Shown here piece after piece: positions 42,601-49,520 of a stretch of DNA of 49,520 bases. The stretch is from Candidatus Kapaibacterium sp. (GTDB lineage: Bacteria; Bacteroidota; Ignavibacteria; Kapaibacteriales; UBA2268). The notes beneath the pieces are model-generated. The model worked only from the letters and a program-made list of their open reading frames with translations, had not been told where the DNA came from and did not search any database. The DNA lies in contig JAPLFL010000043.1 in the NCBI GenBank assembly GCA_026390695.1, positions 1 to 49,520 of the forward strand, written 5' to 3'. Each line of letters begins with the position of its first letter. The stretch's first letter is position 1. A program made the position numbers and the translations under genes.

Positions 42601-45059
42601 TCTGGCATTACCATTGTCAGATTTTTCATAAAGAAGCCATGGAATAAAACTGATTTATCACCGGCATAATTTGGAGGAAAAACTATAGATGCCGGATTTG
42701 CATCATCTGATAAATCGTAAGAAAGACTATCCGCTAAAATGGTCATTCCGTTAGTTCCAACAATTTCCGATTTCTTCATCCAACCGGTCAGAATCATACT
42801 GTACCAATCGCTGCCAATGCCAACTAATGTTGCTGTTGCTTGATTATTAGAATCAGGCGATGGAATAAGCCAATCACGAGTGAATTTTGCTTCGAGTTCA
42901 ACACCAAACTCTGAAAAACCTGTTTCATCCCACTCTACATAGCAACCAGAATGATTATCATCAGGTTTTTTCATTGATAAAACAATATTGGCATTTGTAT
43001 TCCCTATAGTAACGTCTTCTAATAACTCAATTCTTGCAGGTGGCAATTGAATTTGAGCTGGATGAAATCTGATTCCCATAGCTCTGAATCCGACTAATTG
43101 CGGATCTCCCCAGCTTGCAGGTGTTGTTTTAGCCGCTACCATAACAAACTGAGATGTATCTCGTGTGAAAGCCATTTCTGTTATCGCAAACTGGCTGCTG
43201 TCAGGAAAATTAAGACCTAATGGAAGTTTTACTGGATTAGTGTATGCTGTCAATCCATTATAAGGAATGGTCTGATTAAATTTATTTTTAACCCAATCAA
43301 CAACACTTGAAGCCATGTTATTTGTGAAAGCAAAATGTGCTCCAATTTCCAATGCCCAATCCTTTGGATAAACAGGAGCCGTATTGTCTATCTGACCGGA
43401 GATTTGACCTTTTAATAATCTTTTTGTGGTATCGACTGTTATTGAATCAAATTCCACATCCACACGAGCTTTCAGCCAATTGATATAACATGTTCCTTTG
43501 CCGGAATATTTATTATTAGTCATTGTGATTGAATTTGCAATAATTGTAAATTCACCGTTTTGACCTGCTTTTAATGTATCATTCGGATTCAAACTTCCCT
43601 GTGCAATTGTCGCACTGGGTGGAGTTACACCTATATTTGATTTTCCAAGTTTTCCACTTTTATTTGGATCGGTTAAACTTTTTTTAGAACCCAAATTTGT
43701 GGTAGTATCTGTTATAAGAACGGATTTTTTGGAAATTTTATTAACGGTATCAGAATCAACTGATTTTCCTTTTTTAAACAAAATGACATCAGGAGTTTTC
43801 AATGTAAACTTTCTTGCTTCGCTCACTCCGCTGTTTCTGAATTGGATTTTCTTAGATGGATCAATGGCAATCACTCGCCATGCGTAGGTTTTGCCAACTA
43901 TCAGCGGAGGATCATTGGGAAGGGAGAGGTAGCTTGTAGTGCTTAATGTTTTCTCGTAAAAGAAGCGTGAAGTTGAGTTCATCACTGCATCCGGTGAGCC
44001 GTTTGGCAGCAGCATTTCGGTCATCTGGAGTTTGAACTGAGTTCCCATCGGGGCTTGCGGAGAGCCTATCCAAGAGAATAGAATATTTGTTGAAAGTAGA
44101 GTATCTTCATTATTCGGCTGAATGAGTATAGGAGCTTCGGGATAGGCAATATCCACAGGAGCACAGCCCGAAGGACTGGTAGGGGAAAGTGGTAAACCAG
44201 AAGTATAATCATAAGCACGGAAACAAAAGTTGTAATTGCCTTCAGGCAGCATACCTGTCTGCATGAGAGTAGTTTTACTAAATCCCACAACATCGAAATT
44301 CTTAGTATCCGAATAATTTTTCATATTGGAATTATTAAGAATAGCAATTTGATTCGGATTTAAAATTAAAGGCTGTGGCGGTATAAACACCGCTTTGGAA
44401 CTGACTTTTACGCCATTATCACCCTCGATAGTATATCCGATTTTTATTTTCTGCTGTTTATTAGTATTATTTTTAACAATAATCGAAAGTTTATTCAATC
44501 CACCGAAATAATCAGCTATATAAGGAGAATATGGCATTGTTATTTGAGTTGTAATGTCGATGCTGCTGGTCTGGGCGAAGAGAAAGGTGGAAAAGAATAG
44601 GAAGAGGAGAAGAATCCCCCATAGTCCCCCTTTTAAAAAGGGGGAAACTTTGGACGTCATATTTAATTCCGAGTTTCCTATCGAAAAGAACCTATAGCTT
44701 TTAATTAGCAGCCCCCCCAACCCCCTCTTATTAGAGGTGGAGTTGAAACGAAGAGTGTTATATGACGCTGTCTCAAAAGTAGAAGATTTGCTAATATTGT
44801 CATTCCCGCGCATGCGGGAATCCCCTTCCTGTAGCACATTTGGGGGATTCCTGCATTCGCTGGAATGACAGAAACGAAACTTTTGAGACAACCTCGAGTT
44901 TGGGAATTGATCAGCTTCCGTCTCTAATAAGAGGGAGTTGGTATGCCTCCAATCCTGTTCCCCCTCTAATAAGAGGGGGTTTGGGGGTGTGTTTCCAAAA
45001 GTTGGATTAGTGGCTAATTGTTTTCTATCAGCTTTTATTTGTTCAAATATATTCTTCAT
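39687..45059 (-). CDS. Giant secreted protein of the surface operon (possible TANFOR-type)
   Basis: The frame is 1790 residues from the operon-spaced ATG at 45059. Residues ~23-140 are translations of nested repeats (families A, B and C). The hydrophobic signal core (ILLLFLFFSTFLFAQ) appears only at about residue 148, preceded by an internal ATG at 44660 (residue 134). Part of the signal's N-region (VSPFLKGGLWG) is itself repeat-derived. The mature N-terminus (ITMPYSPYIADYFGGLNKLSIIV) resembles the TANFOR domain of Bacteroidota, tentatively. Most of the remainder is beta-rich with no known domain, and a C-terminal Pro-rich linker and FN3-like segment end it. No T9SS tail is visible. It lies between an outer-membrane barrel and an FN3 protein and may form a surface assembly with them. 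Confidence 0.75.
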   Translation of the reverse strand: MKNIFEQIKADRKQLATNPTFGNTPPNPLLLEGEQDWRHTNSLLLETEADQFPNSRLSQKFRFCHSSECRNPPNVLQEGDSRMRGNDNISKSSTFETASYNTLRFNSTSNKRGLGGLLIKSYRFFSIGNSELNMTSKVSPFLKGGLWGILLLFLFFSTFLFAQTSSIDITTQITMPYSPYIADYFGGLNKLSIIVKNNTNKQQKIKIGYTIEGDNGVKVSSKAVFIPPQPLILNPNQIAILNNSNMKNYSDTKNFDVVGFSKTTLMQTGMLPEGNYNFCFRAYDYTSGLPLSPTSPSGCAPVDIAYPEAPILIQPNNEDTLLSTNILFSWIGSPQAPMGTQFKLQMTEMLLPNGSPDAVMNSTSRFFYEKTLSTTSYLSLPNDPPLIVGKTYAWRVIAIDPSKKIQFRNSGVSEARKFTLKTPDVILFKKGKSVDSDTVNKISKKSVLITDTTTNLGSKKSLTDPNKSGKLGKSNIGVTPPSATIAQGSLNPNDTLKAGQNGEFTIIANSITMTNNKYSGKGTCYINWLKARVDVEFDSITVDTTKRLLKGQISGQIDNTAPVYPKDWALEIGAHFAFTNNMASSVVDWVKNKFNQTIPYNGLTAYTNPVKLPLGLNFPDSSQFAITEMAFTRDTSQFVMVAAKTTPASWGDPQLVGFRAMGIRFHPAQIQLPPARIELLEDVTIGNTNANIVLSMKKPDDNHSGCYVEWDETGFSEFGVELEAKFTRDWLIPSPDSNNQATATLVGIGSDWYSMILTGWMKKSEIVGTNGMTILADSLSYDLSDDANPASIVFPPNYAGDKSVLFHGFFMKNLTMVMPETWKTMNNTAPTISLSNMIIDKMGLTFSAKATNVIQFPSGKVADLEASIDTIVVKMVASSLTEAYIKGKIGLPAVKKDSVQHPLKYTALFNNVNKSFQLSIVPTGPIYAHLFKGTLDLAQTSNITAFVDKTTKKFDMILNGSFGWNNIQLGPVKNVNIGLKFQNLGFNYNSAGTGFKFNAGTWAFASAQKFMANFPVTIKNIGFSTLTSAPGEMLRGKLNFDVIFNLTDIIGGMTKLGVILAIEDGTAAHGQKFYPKYINTTLDSISIHSNMSAAKIEGSVAFFNNDPTYGDGFKGDISAKFNSVNLYVAVGAFFGNKTNSANVRYRYWKVEALVILPPPGIVFMAGLAFRGFGAGAYHHMTATYNAVNLPPPSNNSNMSTTSGAVFTPNDNVAFGFKIKAIIATTPKEQTFNGEAGISGEFFNNGGMSFLRFDGAFWVGAGFTEHNKAFMNGAIAANYDFTLKKFLLQAAVGINKDPITTPVPLTLEFMIDSKNNLWHFIAGTPTHPNTVKVAGIPLTSYAMFGNDIIPPPNFMPQTIAGYAAATNGGSLGSLDGSKVVNSETKAGKGFAFGVGINDHGADGIGIIGRFSINWTYSIGGELNLSLMEYSPGCITGMSGWYAKGNVALYGGFSVVGHLSAKGRLHHSGESQCTNSTCLAYCCYNYHSGHDFNVGSFGFGVWASGGFPHPTYLEGGCDIHYSAIDDIVTGTYHGTFKFGNACADVPVGVPSTGAQEYAADEQQAQLIKTVLPVGNNIDTATTMKATYGFTPSESFDVAERQADGTVKTRTFQAIYSVKLEKYVNGSPQLVNMLEKGVNALGQYEFTNIFSPVINNNPATGATLITNLKKTSNSGTLPSNSYANKLPATNAVISTGGIKVANGTDNDNNTTPPPVDPGYGNLPPTPPSVVNHLERNMNYRFTVQAVLFELVAGNWNIATNHSNQPVIQVKYKDFRTGAMQVANANVNDNTKQK
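44626..44644. repeat. Family C hairpin repeat, copy 3
   Basis: CCCCCTTTT-A-AAAAGGGGG is a variant of the hairpins at 97 and 29174. It lies inside the coding frame of the 1790-residue protein and encodes the SPFLKGG part of its signal peptide N-region. Confidence 0.7.
44709..44998. mobile_element. Family A element carrying a nested family B element
   Basis: The left end (CAGCCCCCCCAACCCCCTC, 44711) and right end (GGGGGTTTGGGGGTGTGTTT, to 44994) are inverted family A termini with CTCTTATTAGAG/CTCTAATAAGAG palindromes. Near the right end two palindrome starts are exactly 42 bases apart (44918 and 44960), the same unit length as in the element at 37077. A family B element (44767-44893) is inserted in the middle. 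The whole composite is read through by the 1790-residue frame. Confidence 0.7.
44767..44893. mobile_element. Family B MITE-like element, nested copy
   Basis: Inverted termini TGTCTCAAAAGT (44769-44780) and ACTTTTGAGACA (44879-44890) enclose the family core (GCGGGAATCCCCTTCC, GGGGGATTCCTGCATTCGC, GGAATGACAG). Size and structure match the complete copy at 49193-49323. It is inserted within a family A element. Confidence 0.75.
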
Positions 45060-45071
45060 TTTTCTTTCTTT

Positions 45072-46730
45072 TTAAAAATTATAAATATAACCTACATTCG
45101 ACCTGTACTCGGTGAATGCTGGTGATAAAGCCTGGCTACTGCCACTATTAATTATATTAATATTTGCATTAACCGAATGATGTTTGCTAATCTGATAGCT
45201 TACCTGAATATTTGCTGAGGCAGTTCCACCGTTGCTCACAGAGTTTATTGTCTGTATCTGGTATGAAACTGAAGCTCCTATATTAAATTGTTCTATCGTT
45301 TTCCCAATTTGTGCGCTTGGTCCAAGAAATTCCATTTTATTGCCGCTCGTAAGTGACTGAATATAGTTAATACTGACACCAAAATTCAATCCTGAAGATA
45401 ATAAATTCCCTTGATATGCTAAATTTGCCATGTAATTATCACTTTGCGAAGTGGCGGCTGTACGGGAATTCAAATCGGCAAGAGTCTGATAACCGGCTAT
45501 CAGCATAATTAAATTCATTAGTGAATCAGTTTGAAATGAATATCTGGCTGAACCATTGAAACTACTGTTTACACGTGCAATTTTTAAACTATCAATCAAA
45601 GGATTTAGACCTTTATATTGAGTGATACCATAACTTGAATATTTTAAATCAATTCCGTATTCAGGCTTATTAAATGAAATACCAGCAGATGAAATTAACC
45701 TCTGTGATTGCTGGGCTTTTGTATTCATCAAATTATCTCTTTGAAATCCGAAACTGCCTGTCAGACTAAGTGAACGATCAAAGAGATTTAGGTTCGGTGC
45801 AATTAATATATTCTCGACATCACTCTCCATAAAGTAATTCCCCATTGATTTATAGTCTGGGTCTATACGCTTATAGGCTAATTTAATTCCGAATAAACTT
45901 GATCTCCAGCCAATAGATGTTTGGATTGCAGTCGAAAATTGTGATGAAGTTTTATATTGAAAAATACTTTTTATCGGCGAAACAAAAACTGGCAAACTGG
46001 AATCCGCAATAATTTCTGATCTTATATCATTAGTGTAGAAGCTGCTTGCAGCATCCAATTCGAAGAAAATAGAAGAAAATGGATTAAATTTGCCGGATAT
46101 CGCTAACACCATATTTTCTTCAGGTTTTATTAGAGTTTGCCCGGCTTTCAACGAAGTAGAATCGTCACTGGCTTTCAAAACAATCAAATCAAAGTAATTT
46201 GTTTGCGAACCGAAACCTAACTTTGCTGCAAACCCGCTTCTGGCATAGCTTGGTGGAGTATACAAACTTAAAGAATCAGCACCTGAATTTGCTTTATTAA
46301 AACGCCCGTACATTGCGGAAATCCTGAATAATCCCGGCATCAGGTCTATTCCTCCACCTAAAAAAGTATGTCCTGCTAAAGAAAAGGGGGAATAAGACAA
46401 GCTCCTCCAGCCTCCATGCAAAGTAATCCATTTGTATGCCGGACTAACTCCAATCTGGTTGGATGGCTGTGTGTAAGCTGATTGTTGTTCGCTCACAATC
46501 ATCGAAAATGGAAAATTAATTCCGAATATTTTGGCATTTACAGCTCCTGACAGAGAATATCGGAAATCTCTGTCGCGGGGACTTATACCGCTTACTTGGT
46601 AAGAAGCCGCATTTAGTCCCACTGATCCGTCAATGTTTATCGCACTCTCTGTTAAAGATTGATCAGGATCAGCAGAATATAAATTACAGAAGCCATAAGT
46701 TAGAATAAATAGTAAGATTAGTCGATTCAT
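45072..46730 (-). CDS. Outer-membrane beta-barrel protein, first gene of the surface operon
   Basis: This is a 552-residue predicted outer-membrane protein with signal peptide RLILLFILTYGFCNLYSA. The mature part consists of alternating amphipathic strands (SLSGAVNAKIFGINFPFSM, QFNIGASVSYQIQTI) and ends with the aromatic C-terminus NVGYIYNF typical of barrel insertion. No TonB-box or plug domain is visible. It precedes the giant secreted protein by only 12 bases, so the three genes 46730-37330 form an operon. It might anchor or export the two large proteins; this is inferred from context. Confidence 0.75.
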   Translation of the reverse strand: MNRLILLFILTYGFCNLYSADPDQSLTESAINIDGSVGLNAASYQVSGISPRDRDFRYSLSGAVNAKIFGINFPFSMIVSEQQSAYTQPSNQIGVSPAYKWITLHGGWRSLSYSPFSLAGHTFLGGGIDLMPGLFRISAMYGRFNKANSGADSLSLYTPPSYARSGFAAKLGFGSQTNYFDLIVLKASDDSTSLKAGQTLIKPEENMVLAISGKFNPFSSIFFELDAASSFYTNDIRSEIIADSSLPVFVSPIKSIFQYKTSSQFSTAIQTSIGWRSSLFGIKLAYKRIDPDYKSMGNYFMESDVENILIAPNLNLFDRSLSLTGSFGFQRDNLMNTKAQQSQRLISSAGISFNKPEYGIDLKYSSYGITQYKGLNPLIDSLKIARVNSSFNGSARYSFQTDSLMNLIMLIAGYQTLADLNSRTAATSQSDNYMANLAYQGNLLSSGLNFGVSINYIQSLTSGNKMEFLGPSAQIGKTIEQFNIGASVSYQIQTINSVSNGGTASANIQVSYQISKHHSVNANINIINSGSSQALSPAFTEYRSNVGYIYNF

Positions 46731-46956
46731 TTATTGTATTTAATTGGTAAAATAAATCATTATTTCAAGATGATTTTAAAAAACCAGTTCGAATCTGATA
46801 TTTTAAAAAACCAAGTACAAATATACATGAATTTATTTTAATTACCAAATTATTTTTTTAGGCTTTGTTAAAAAATTAATATTTGACCTTCTTAAATAAT
46901 TTATTAATCCAAGCGTCAATATTATACTTTTAATCATAATCATCAATATATTTACT

Positions 46957-47361
46957 TTGAATAGACTCACCGGATATATTACAGAAATACAATCTAATGA
47001 ACAGATTTCATTAGTTAAAGTGAAAGCAGAGGATCTAATTTTTACTTCAATCGTTCTTGATACCATGGAAACGTCCGATTACCTGAAAATCGGTAACAAA
47101 TGCAGTATCTATTTCAAAGAAACCGAAGTTATTATTTCTAAGGATTTAACTCCTGATATCAGTATTCGCAACAGAATCATATGTTTTATAAAATCAATAA
47201 AGCACGGACAGCTTTTAAGTCAGGTGAATTTAAAGTTTGCAAATTCTGAAATTAGTTCTATTATAACAACAAGTGCCTGCAAGGAATTAAATTTACAGCC
47301 TGATGATCATGTTCTGGCATTAATAAAAACAAATGAAGTGAGTTTGTCAACAAATGATTGA
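46957..47361 (+). CDS. Stand-alone di-Mop (TOBE) molybdate-binding protein
   Basis: This 134-residue protein with a TTG start contains two tandem Mop/TOBE domains: LTGYITEIQSNEQISLVKVKAED at residues 3-25 with its repeat GQLLSQVNLKFANSEISSIIT at about 87-107, followed by CKELNLQPDDHVLALIKTNEVSL. Such molbindin-like proteins bind molybdate or tungstate. The pair of domains corresponds to the C-terminal half of ModC, here without the ATPase. It overlaps modB by 8 bases and is translationally coupled to it. The 216-base gap upstream shows no recognisable molybdenum-cofactor riboswitch. Confidence 0.85.
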   Translation: MNRLTGYITEIQSNEQISLVKVKAEDLIFTSIVLDTMETSDYLKIGNKCSIYFKETEVIISKDLTPDISIRNRIICFIKSIKHGQLLSQVNLKFANSEISSIITTSACKELNLQPDDHVLALIKTNEVSLSTND

Positions 47362-48022
47362 TTTAGAACCACTCTGGCTGACAGCAAAACTTGCAACCAT
47401 TACCACTGTAATTTTATTCTTCATTTCTGTTCCATTTAGCTATTGGCTTGCTTATAGTAAATTTAAGTATAAAACAGCAGTTGAAGCTATCGTAAGCTTA
47501 CCTCTTGTTCTGCCACCTTCTGTTTTGGGATTTTACCTGCTTCTTGCTTTCAGTCCACAGAATTTGTTTGGTAAATTTCTTAGTGATTATTTTGATATTC
47601 GTTTAGTATTTACATTCCATGGTCTAATTATAGCATCTCTGATTTATAGTCTTCCATTTATGGTCAATCCGATTCAATCAGGATTTAAGAGTCTTCCGAT
47701 CTCTTTAAAGGAAGCATCGTTTACTCTGGGTAAGTCAAGATTTACAACAATGGTAAAAATATTAGTTCCCAATATCCGCTCTTCGCTATTGAGTGGTTTA
47801 ATAATGACTTTTGCGCATACAATTGGTGAATTTGGAGTAGTTTTAATGGTTGGAGGATCTATTCCGCATGAAACTCGGCTTGTCTCAATTGAAATTTATG
47901 ATGAAGTACAGCAGATGAACTATCGCGATGCTAATATTTATGCTATGATATTGATCGTGACAATGTTTTTTATGCTTTTACTTGTTAATATTTATAATAA
48001 TAAAACAAAGCGAGCTAATTAG
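47354..48022 (+). CDS. modB: Molybdate ABC transporter permease
   Basis: This 222-residue inner-membrane permease has about five membrane helices and the binding-protein-dependent transport signature. The key ModB segments are SLPLVLPPSVLGFYLLLAF near residue 49 and the EAA loop EASFTLGKSRFTTMVKILVP near residue 120, with GEFGVVLMVGGSIPHETR following. It would carry molybdate or tungstate inward with ModA and ModC, but neither gene lies in the window; the next gene is an unrelated envelope protein. Confidence 0.93.
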   Translation: MIDLEPLWLTAKLATITTVILFFISVPFSYWLAYSKFKYKTAVEAIVSLPLVLPPSVLGFYLLLAFSPQNLFGKFLSDYFDIRLVFTFHGLIIASLIYSLPFMVNPIQSGFKSLPISLKEASFTLGKSRFTTMVKILVPNIRSSLLSGLIMTFAHTIGEFGVVLMVGGSIPHETRLVSIEIYDEVQQMNYRDANIYAMILIVTMFFMLLLVNIYNNKTKRAN

Positions 48023-48113
48023 AATTAATTTTTTACTACAACTGAAACTTTTTTATTGATTGATTCGTTTAATAGTTTATGAAATATTTGTTAATAACTA
48101 AAAAGGAAATATC

Positions 48114-49058
48114 TTGAAATTCAAATTACTAATCATTGCCGGATTTGCTTTCTGCATCTCTTACGCTTATGCTCAGACCTCAAAAAATGATACTACCGGC
48201 ACTCAAACAATGCCAAAAGATTCAGTTCAATTCTTTCACGACACAATTTCTGGTGGCGAAGAAGATTTCGATTCCGGTATGCTGGACTTGAATTTATTTA
48301 ATAATAATTCTTTCGACCGCCGCCGATCGACAATAGAGGCAAGTTATGGCTTTGTAAATCCTGAATTCCACAAAGACGTTTACAAAGGAGAATTCTCTAA
48401 AACTAACTCATTGGATTTAAAACTCGGTTTTACACGATATATCAAAACACAAACCGATTACACACAAAAATATAGTTTGAGTGCATTATCATTATCGCGT
48501 CATTCTCAGGATTTTGGTAAGTTAGACACTTCAAAAACTAATATAGAGCTTTGGAACTTTGGACTGTTCAGCCGAGAAGGTTATGCTTATAAATTAGGAG
48601 AGGATGCGAGCATTGCCTTAACAAACGGCGGATTTACAGGCTGGAGTATAATGAATTATACCGGATCGCCAGATTCACTTGACAAAAAAGCATTAGATGT
48701 ATTTGGTGATAATTTAAGATTCTCAAAAACAACAGAAGCCGCAGTTATTGTGCGTGTTCATAAATGGGTAGCTGTTACCGGAAGTTTTGAGCGCCAGATT
48801 ATTTTCCCACGCTTTATGTTTTGGTACTGGTGCGGCTCTGAAATAATCGAAGAGATTGCAGATACCGGTTTGGAAAAATTGATTAAACCGATTTTTAAAA
48901 ATGCTCCTTCAATTGCGCCAGTAGTAAATTTCATTTTAAAAAATGGGCTAAAGATCGGTATGGATCAATTACGTCATAAATACATGAACTGGCCTATTAA
49001 AACAGCAGCACCGCTTACAAATGATGCTGTGAAAATAGGGCTTACGTTTACATTTTAA
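48114..49058 (+). CDS. Predicted outer-membrane or exported protein of unknown function
   Basis: This is a 314-residue protein with a TTG start behind an AAGGAAAT ribosome site, and a signal peptide (LLIIAGFAFCISYAYAQ). Alternating hydrophobic strands (TIEASYGFVNPEF, NSLDLKLGFTRYIK, AAVIVRVHKWVAVTGSFER) and the final aromatic residue of KIGLTFTF suggest an outer-membrane beta-barrel, although a helical segment (EEIADTGLEKLIKPIFKNAP) interrupts near the end. No family is recognised. It lies 91 bases after modB and is probably an independent unit. Confidence 0.65.
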   Translation: MKFKLLIIAGFAFCISYAYAQTSKNDTTGTQTMPKDSVQFFHDTISGGEEDFDSGMLDLNLFNNNSFDRRRSTIEASYGFVNPEFHKDVYKGEFSKTNSLDLKLGFTRYIKTQTDYTQKYSLSALSLSRHSQDFGKLDTSKTNIELWNFGLFSREGYAYKLGEDASIALTNGGFTGWSIMNYTGSPDSLDKKALDVFGDNLRFSKTTEAAVIVRVHKWVAVTGSFERQIIFPRFMFWYWCGSEIIEEIADTGLEKLIKPIFKNAPSIAPVVNFILKNGLKIGMDQLRHKYMNWPIKTAAPLTNDAVKIGLTFTF

Positions 49059-49152
49059 TAAGTAAATTTAATCCTGTGAAAACAATCAAGTGTCTCAAAT
49101 GACTGGTTTTACACAAGTCCGAATACAGGAATTTACTAAAGTACTACTCGAA

Positions 49153-49182
49153 GGGGATCCCTGCATGCGCACAAATGACAGC
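49153..49182. repeat. Partial family B core next to a complete element
   Basis: GGGGATCCCTGCATGCGCA followed by CAAATGACAG is a degraded version of the right-hand core of the family B element that starts at 49193. It indicates either a nested insertion or an older copy at the same site. Confidence 0.5.
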
Positions 49183-49192
49183 GATTTTTCTC

Positions 49193-49323
49193 GAGGCTGT
49201 CTCAAAAGCCACATATTTAACAAAAATGTAATCCCTGCGTATGCAGGAATCTCCTTCCAGTGCCACTTTAGGGGATTCCTGCATACGCAGGAATGACAGA
49301 AATGAGGCTTTTGAGACAGCCTC
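49193..49323. mobile_element. Family B MITE-like element, complete copy
   Basis: Perfect 18-bp inverted termini GAGGCTGTCTCAAAAGCC (49193-49210) and GGCTTTTGAGACAGCCTC (49306-49323) bound a 131-bp element. Inside, GCAGGAATC and GGATTCCTGC form a hairpin, with a second GCAGGAATGACAG arm. It encodes no protein. Related copies lie at 44767-44893 (nested) and 27190-27243 (core only). A non-autonomous element moved by an unlinked transposase is the likely nature. Confidence 0.85.
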
Positions 49324-49356
49324 TTTCCCATTTCTTCCATTCTGCATTAACCAGCA

Positions 49357-49520
49357 TTATTTTAAATAAATCAGTTCTCTACTCAGCAGCGTTCCGTCTA
49401 TCTCGGCATTAGACACAAGGATCTGGGAGTCAGGTGCATACTCTCCACTTCCTGAGTCTCTTCGCCAACAGCATGAATCTTGTAGTCGCTGTTGGCCAGG
49501 AAGTGTGGAAGAAAGATTCA
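49357..49520 (-). pseudogene. Possible 3' end of a gene, perhaps frameshifted
   Basis: The last ~160 bases are clearly more GC-rich than the preceding DNA. On the minus strand one frame reads GEYAPDSQILVSNAEIDGT... to LIYLK and a stop at 49357-49359. A plausible continuation further upstream (FLANSDYKIHAVGEETQEV) lies in another frame that also has a stop at the window edge. This suggests the tail of a protein with a frameshift, or a decayed fragment. The window ends too soon to decide. Confidence 0.3.

Noticed and set aside
46741-46956. Molybdenum-cofactor riboswitch upstream of the di-Mop gene
   Set aside because: The region is AT-rich and no conserved stem pattern of that riboswitch could be recognised.
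49090-49347. Overlapping frames on both strands near the right edge
   Set aside because: All are translations of the family B element and its degraded neighbour (patterns such as CVCRNP and RMQESP).

Overview
The window is AT-rich and looks like chromosomal DNA from the Bacteroidota/Chlorobi (FCB) group, possibly a Kapabacteria- or Ignavibacteria-like organism. The evidence is: several secreted proteins with C-terminal Por/type IX secretion (T9SS) sorting domains; PD40, SBBP, PKD-like, FISUMP and IgGFc-binding-type surface proteins; promoters of the TTTG-N19-TAnnTTTG type; and hairpin-forming intergenic repeats. Shine-Dalgarno-like AAAGG/GGAG motifs precede many starts. The taxon is inferred, not read from a marker gene.

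Layout. 1-3160 (minus): a CHAD-domain protein and a PD40/OmpA-like envelope protein. 3438-6347 (plus): uvrA. 6531-10649 (minus): a housekeeping run of HIT protein, polysaccharide flippase, L,D-transpeptidase and purD. 10749-19702 (plus): a T9SS-exported IgGFc-binding-like protein, a succinate-semialdehyde-type dehydrogenase, a polyprenyl diphosphate synthase, an S9 peptidase and a small secreted protein. 19938-26963 (minus): a 2341-residue T9SS adhesin-like protein with seven SBBP and about a dozen PKD-like repeats. 27459-30638 (plus): a di-haem peroxidase lipoprotein, a truncated TIG lipoprotein and a T9SS protein made of 29-residue W..GQW repeats. 31038-32387 (minus): asnS.

32584-35583 (plus) is the most unusual region. 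Three direct copies of the 5' end of a secreted FISUMP gene alternate with toxin-antitoxin-like pairs: copy 1, MNT nucleotidyltransferase plus DUF6883/DUF4926, copy 2, BrnT plus antitoxin, copy 3 with the intact FISUMP domain. After copies 1 and 2 a TTTG-N19-TAnnTTTG promoter straddles the repeat end, so the repeat appears to supply the -33 box of each module. Tracts of degenerate ~21-nt periodic repeats follow the GQW gene (30725-30970) and the FISUMP gene (35720-35976). A 28-nt remnant of the GQW gene's T9SS-tail DNA lies just after the FISUMP gene.

36021-46730 holds an FN3 protein and a three-gene minus-strand operon: outer-membrane barrel, 1790-residue secreted protein, FN3-rich secreted protein. 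In the last two genes, palindromic MITE-like elements lie between the operon-spaced start codon and the real signal peptide, and the frame stays open through them. 46957-49058 (plus) carries a stand-alone di-Mop protein, modB, and a predicted outer-membrane protein. A perfect 131-bp MITE-like element and a possible broken gene end follow.

Three dispersed repeat families recur. Family A has CCCCCTCTWATWAGAGGGGG palindromes with GTGTG ends. Family B has GGCTGTCTCAAAAG ends and a GCAGGAAT core. Family C is the hairpin CCCCCTTT-TTC-AAAGGGGG. No tRNA, rRNA, CRISPR array or intact transposase was found.
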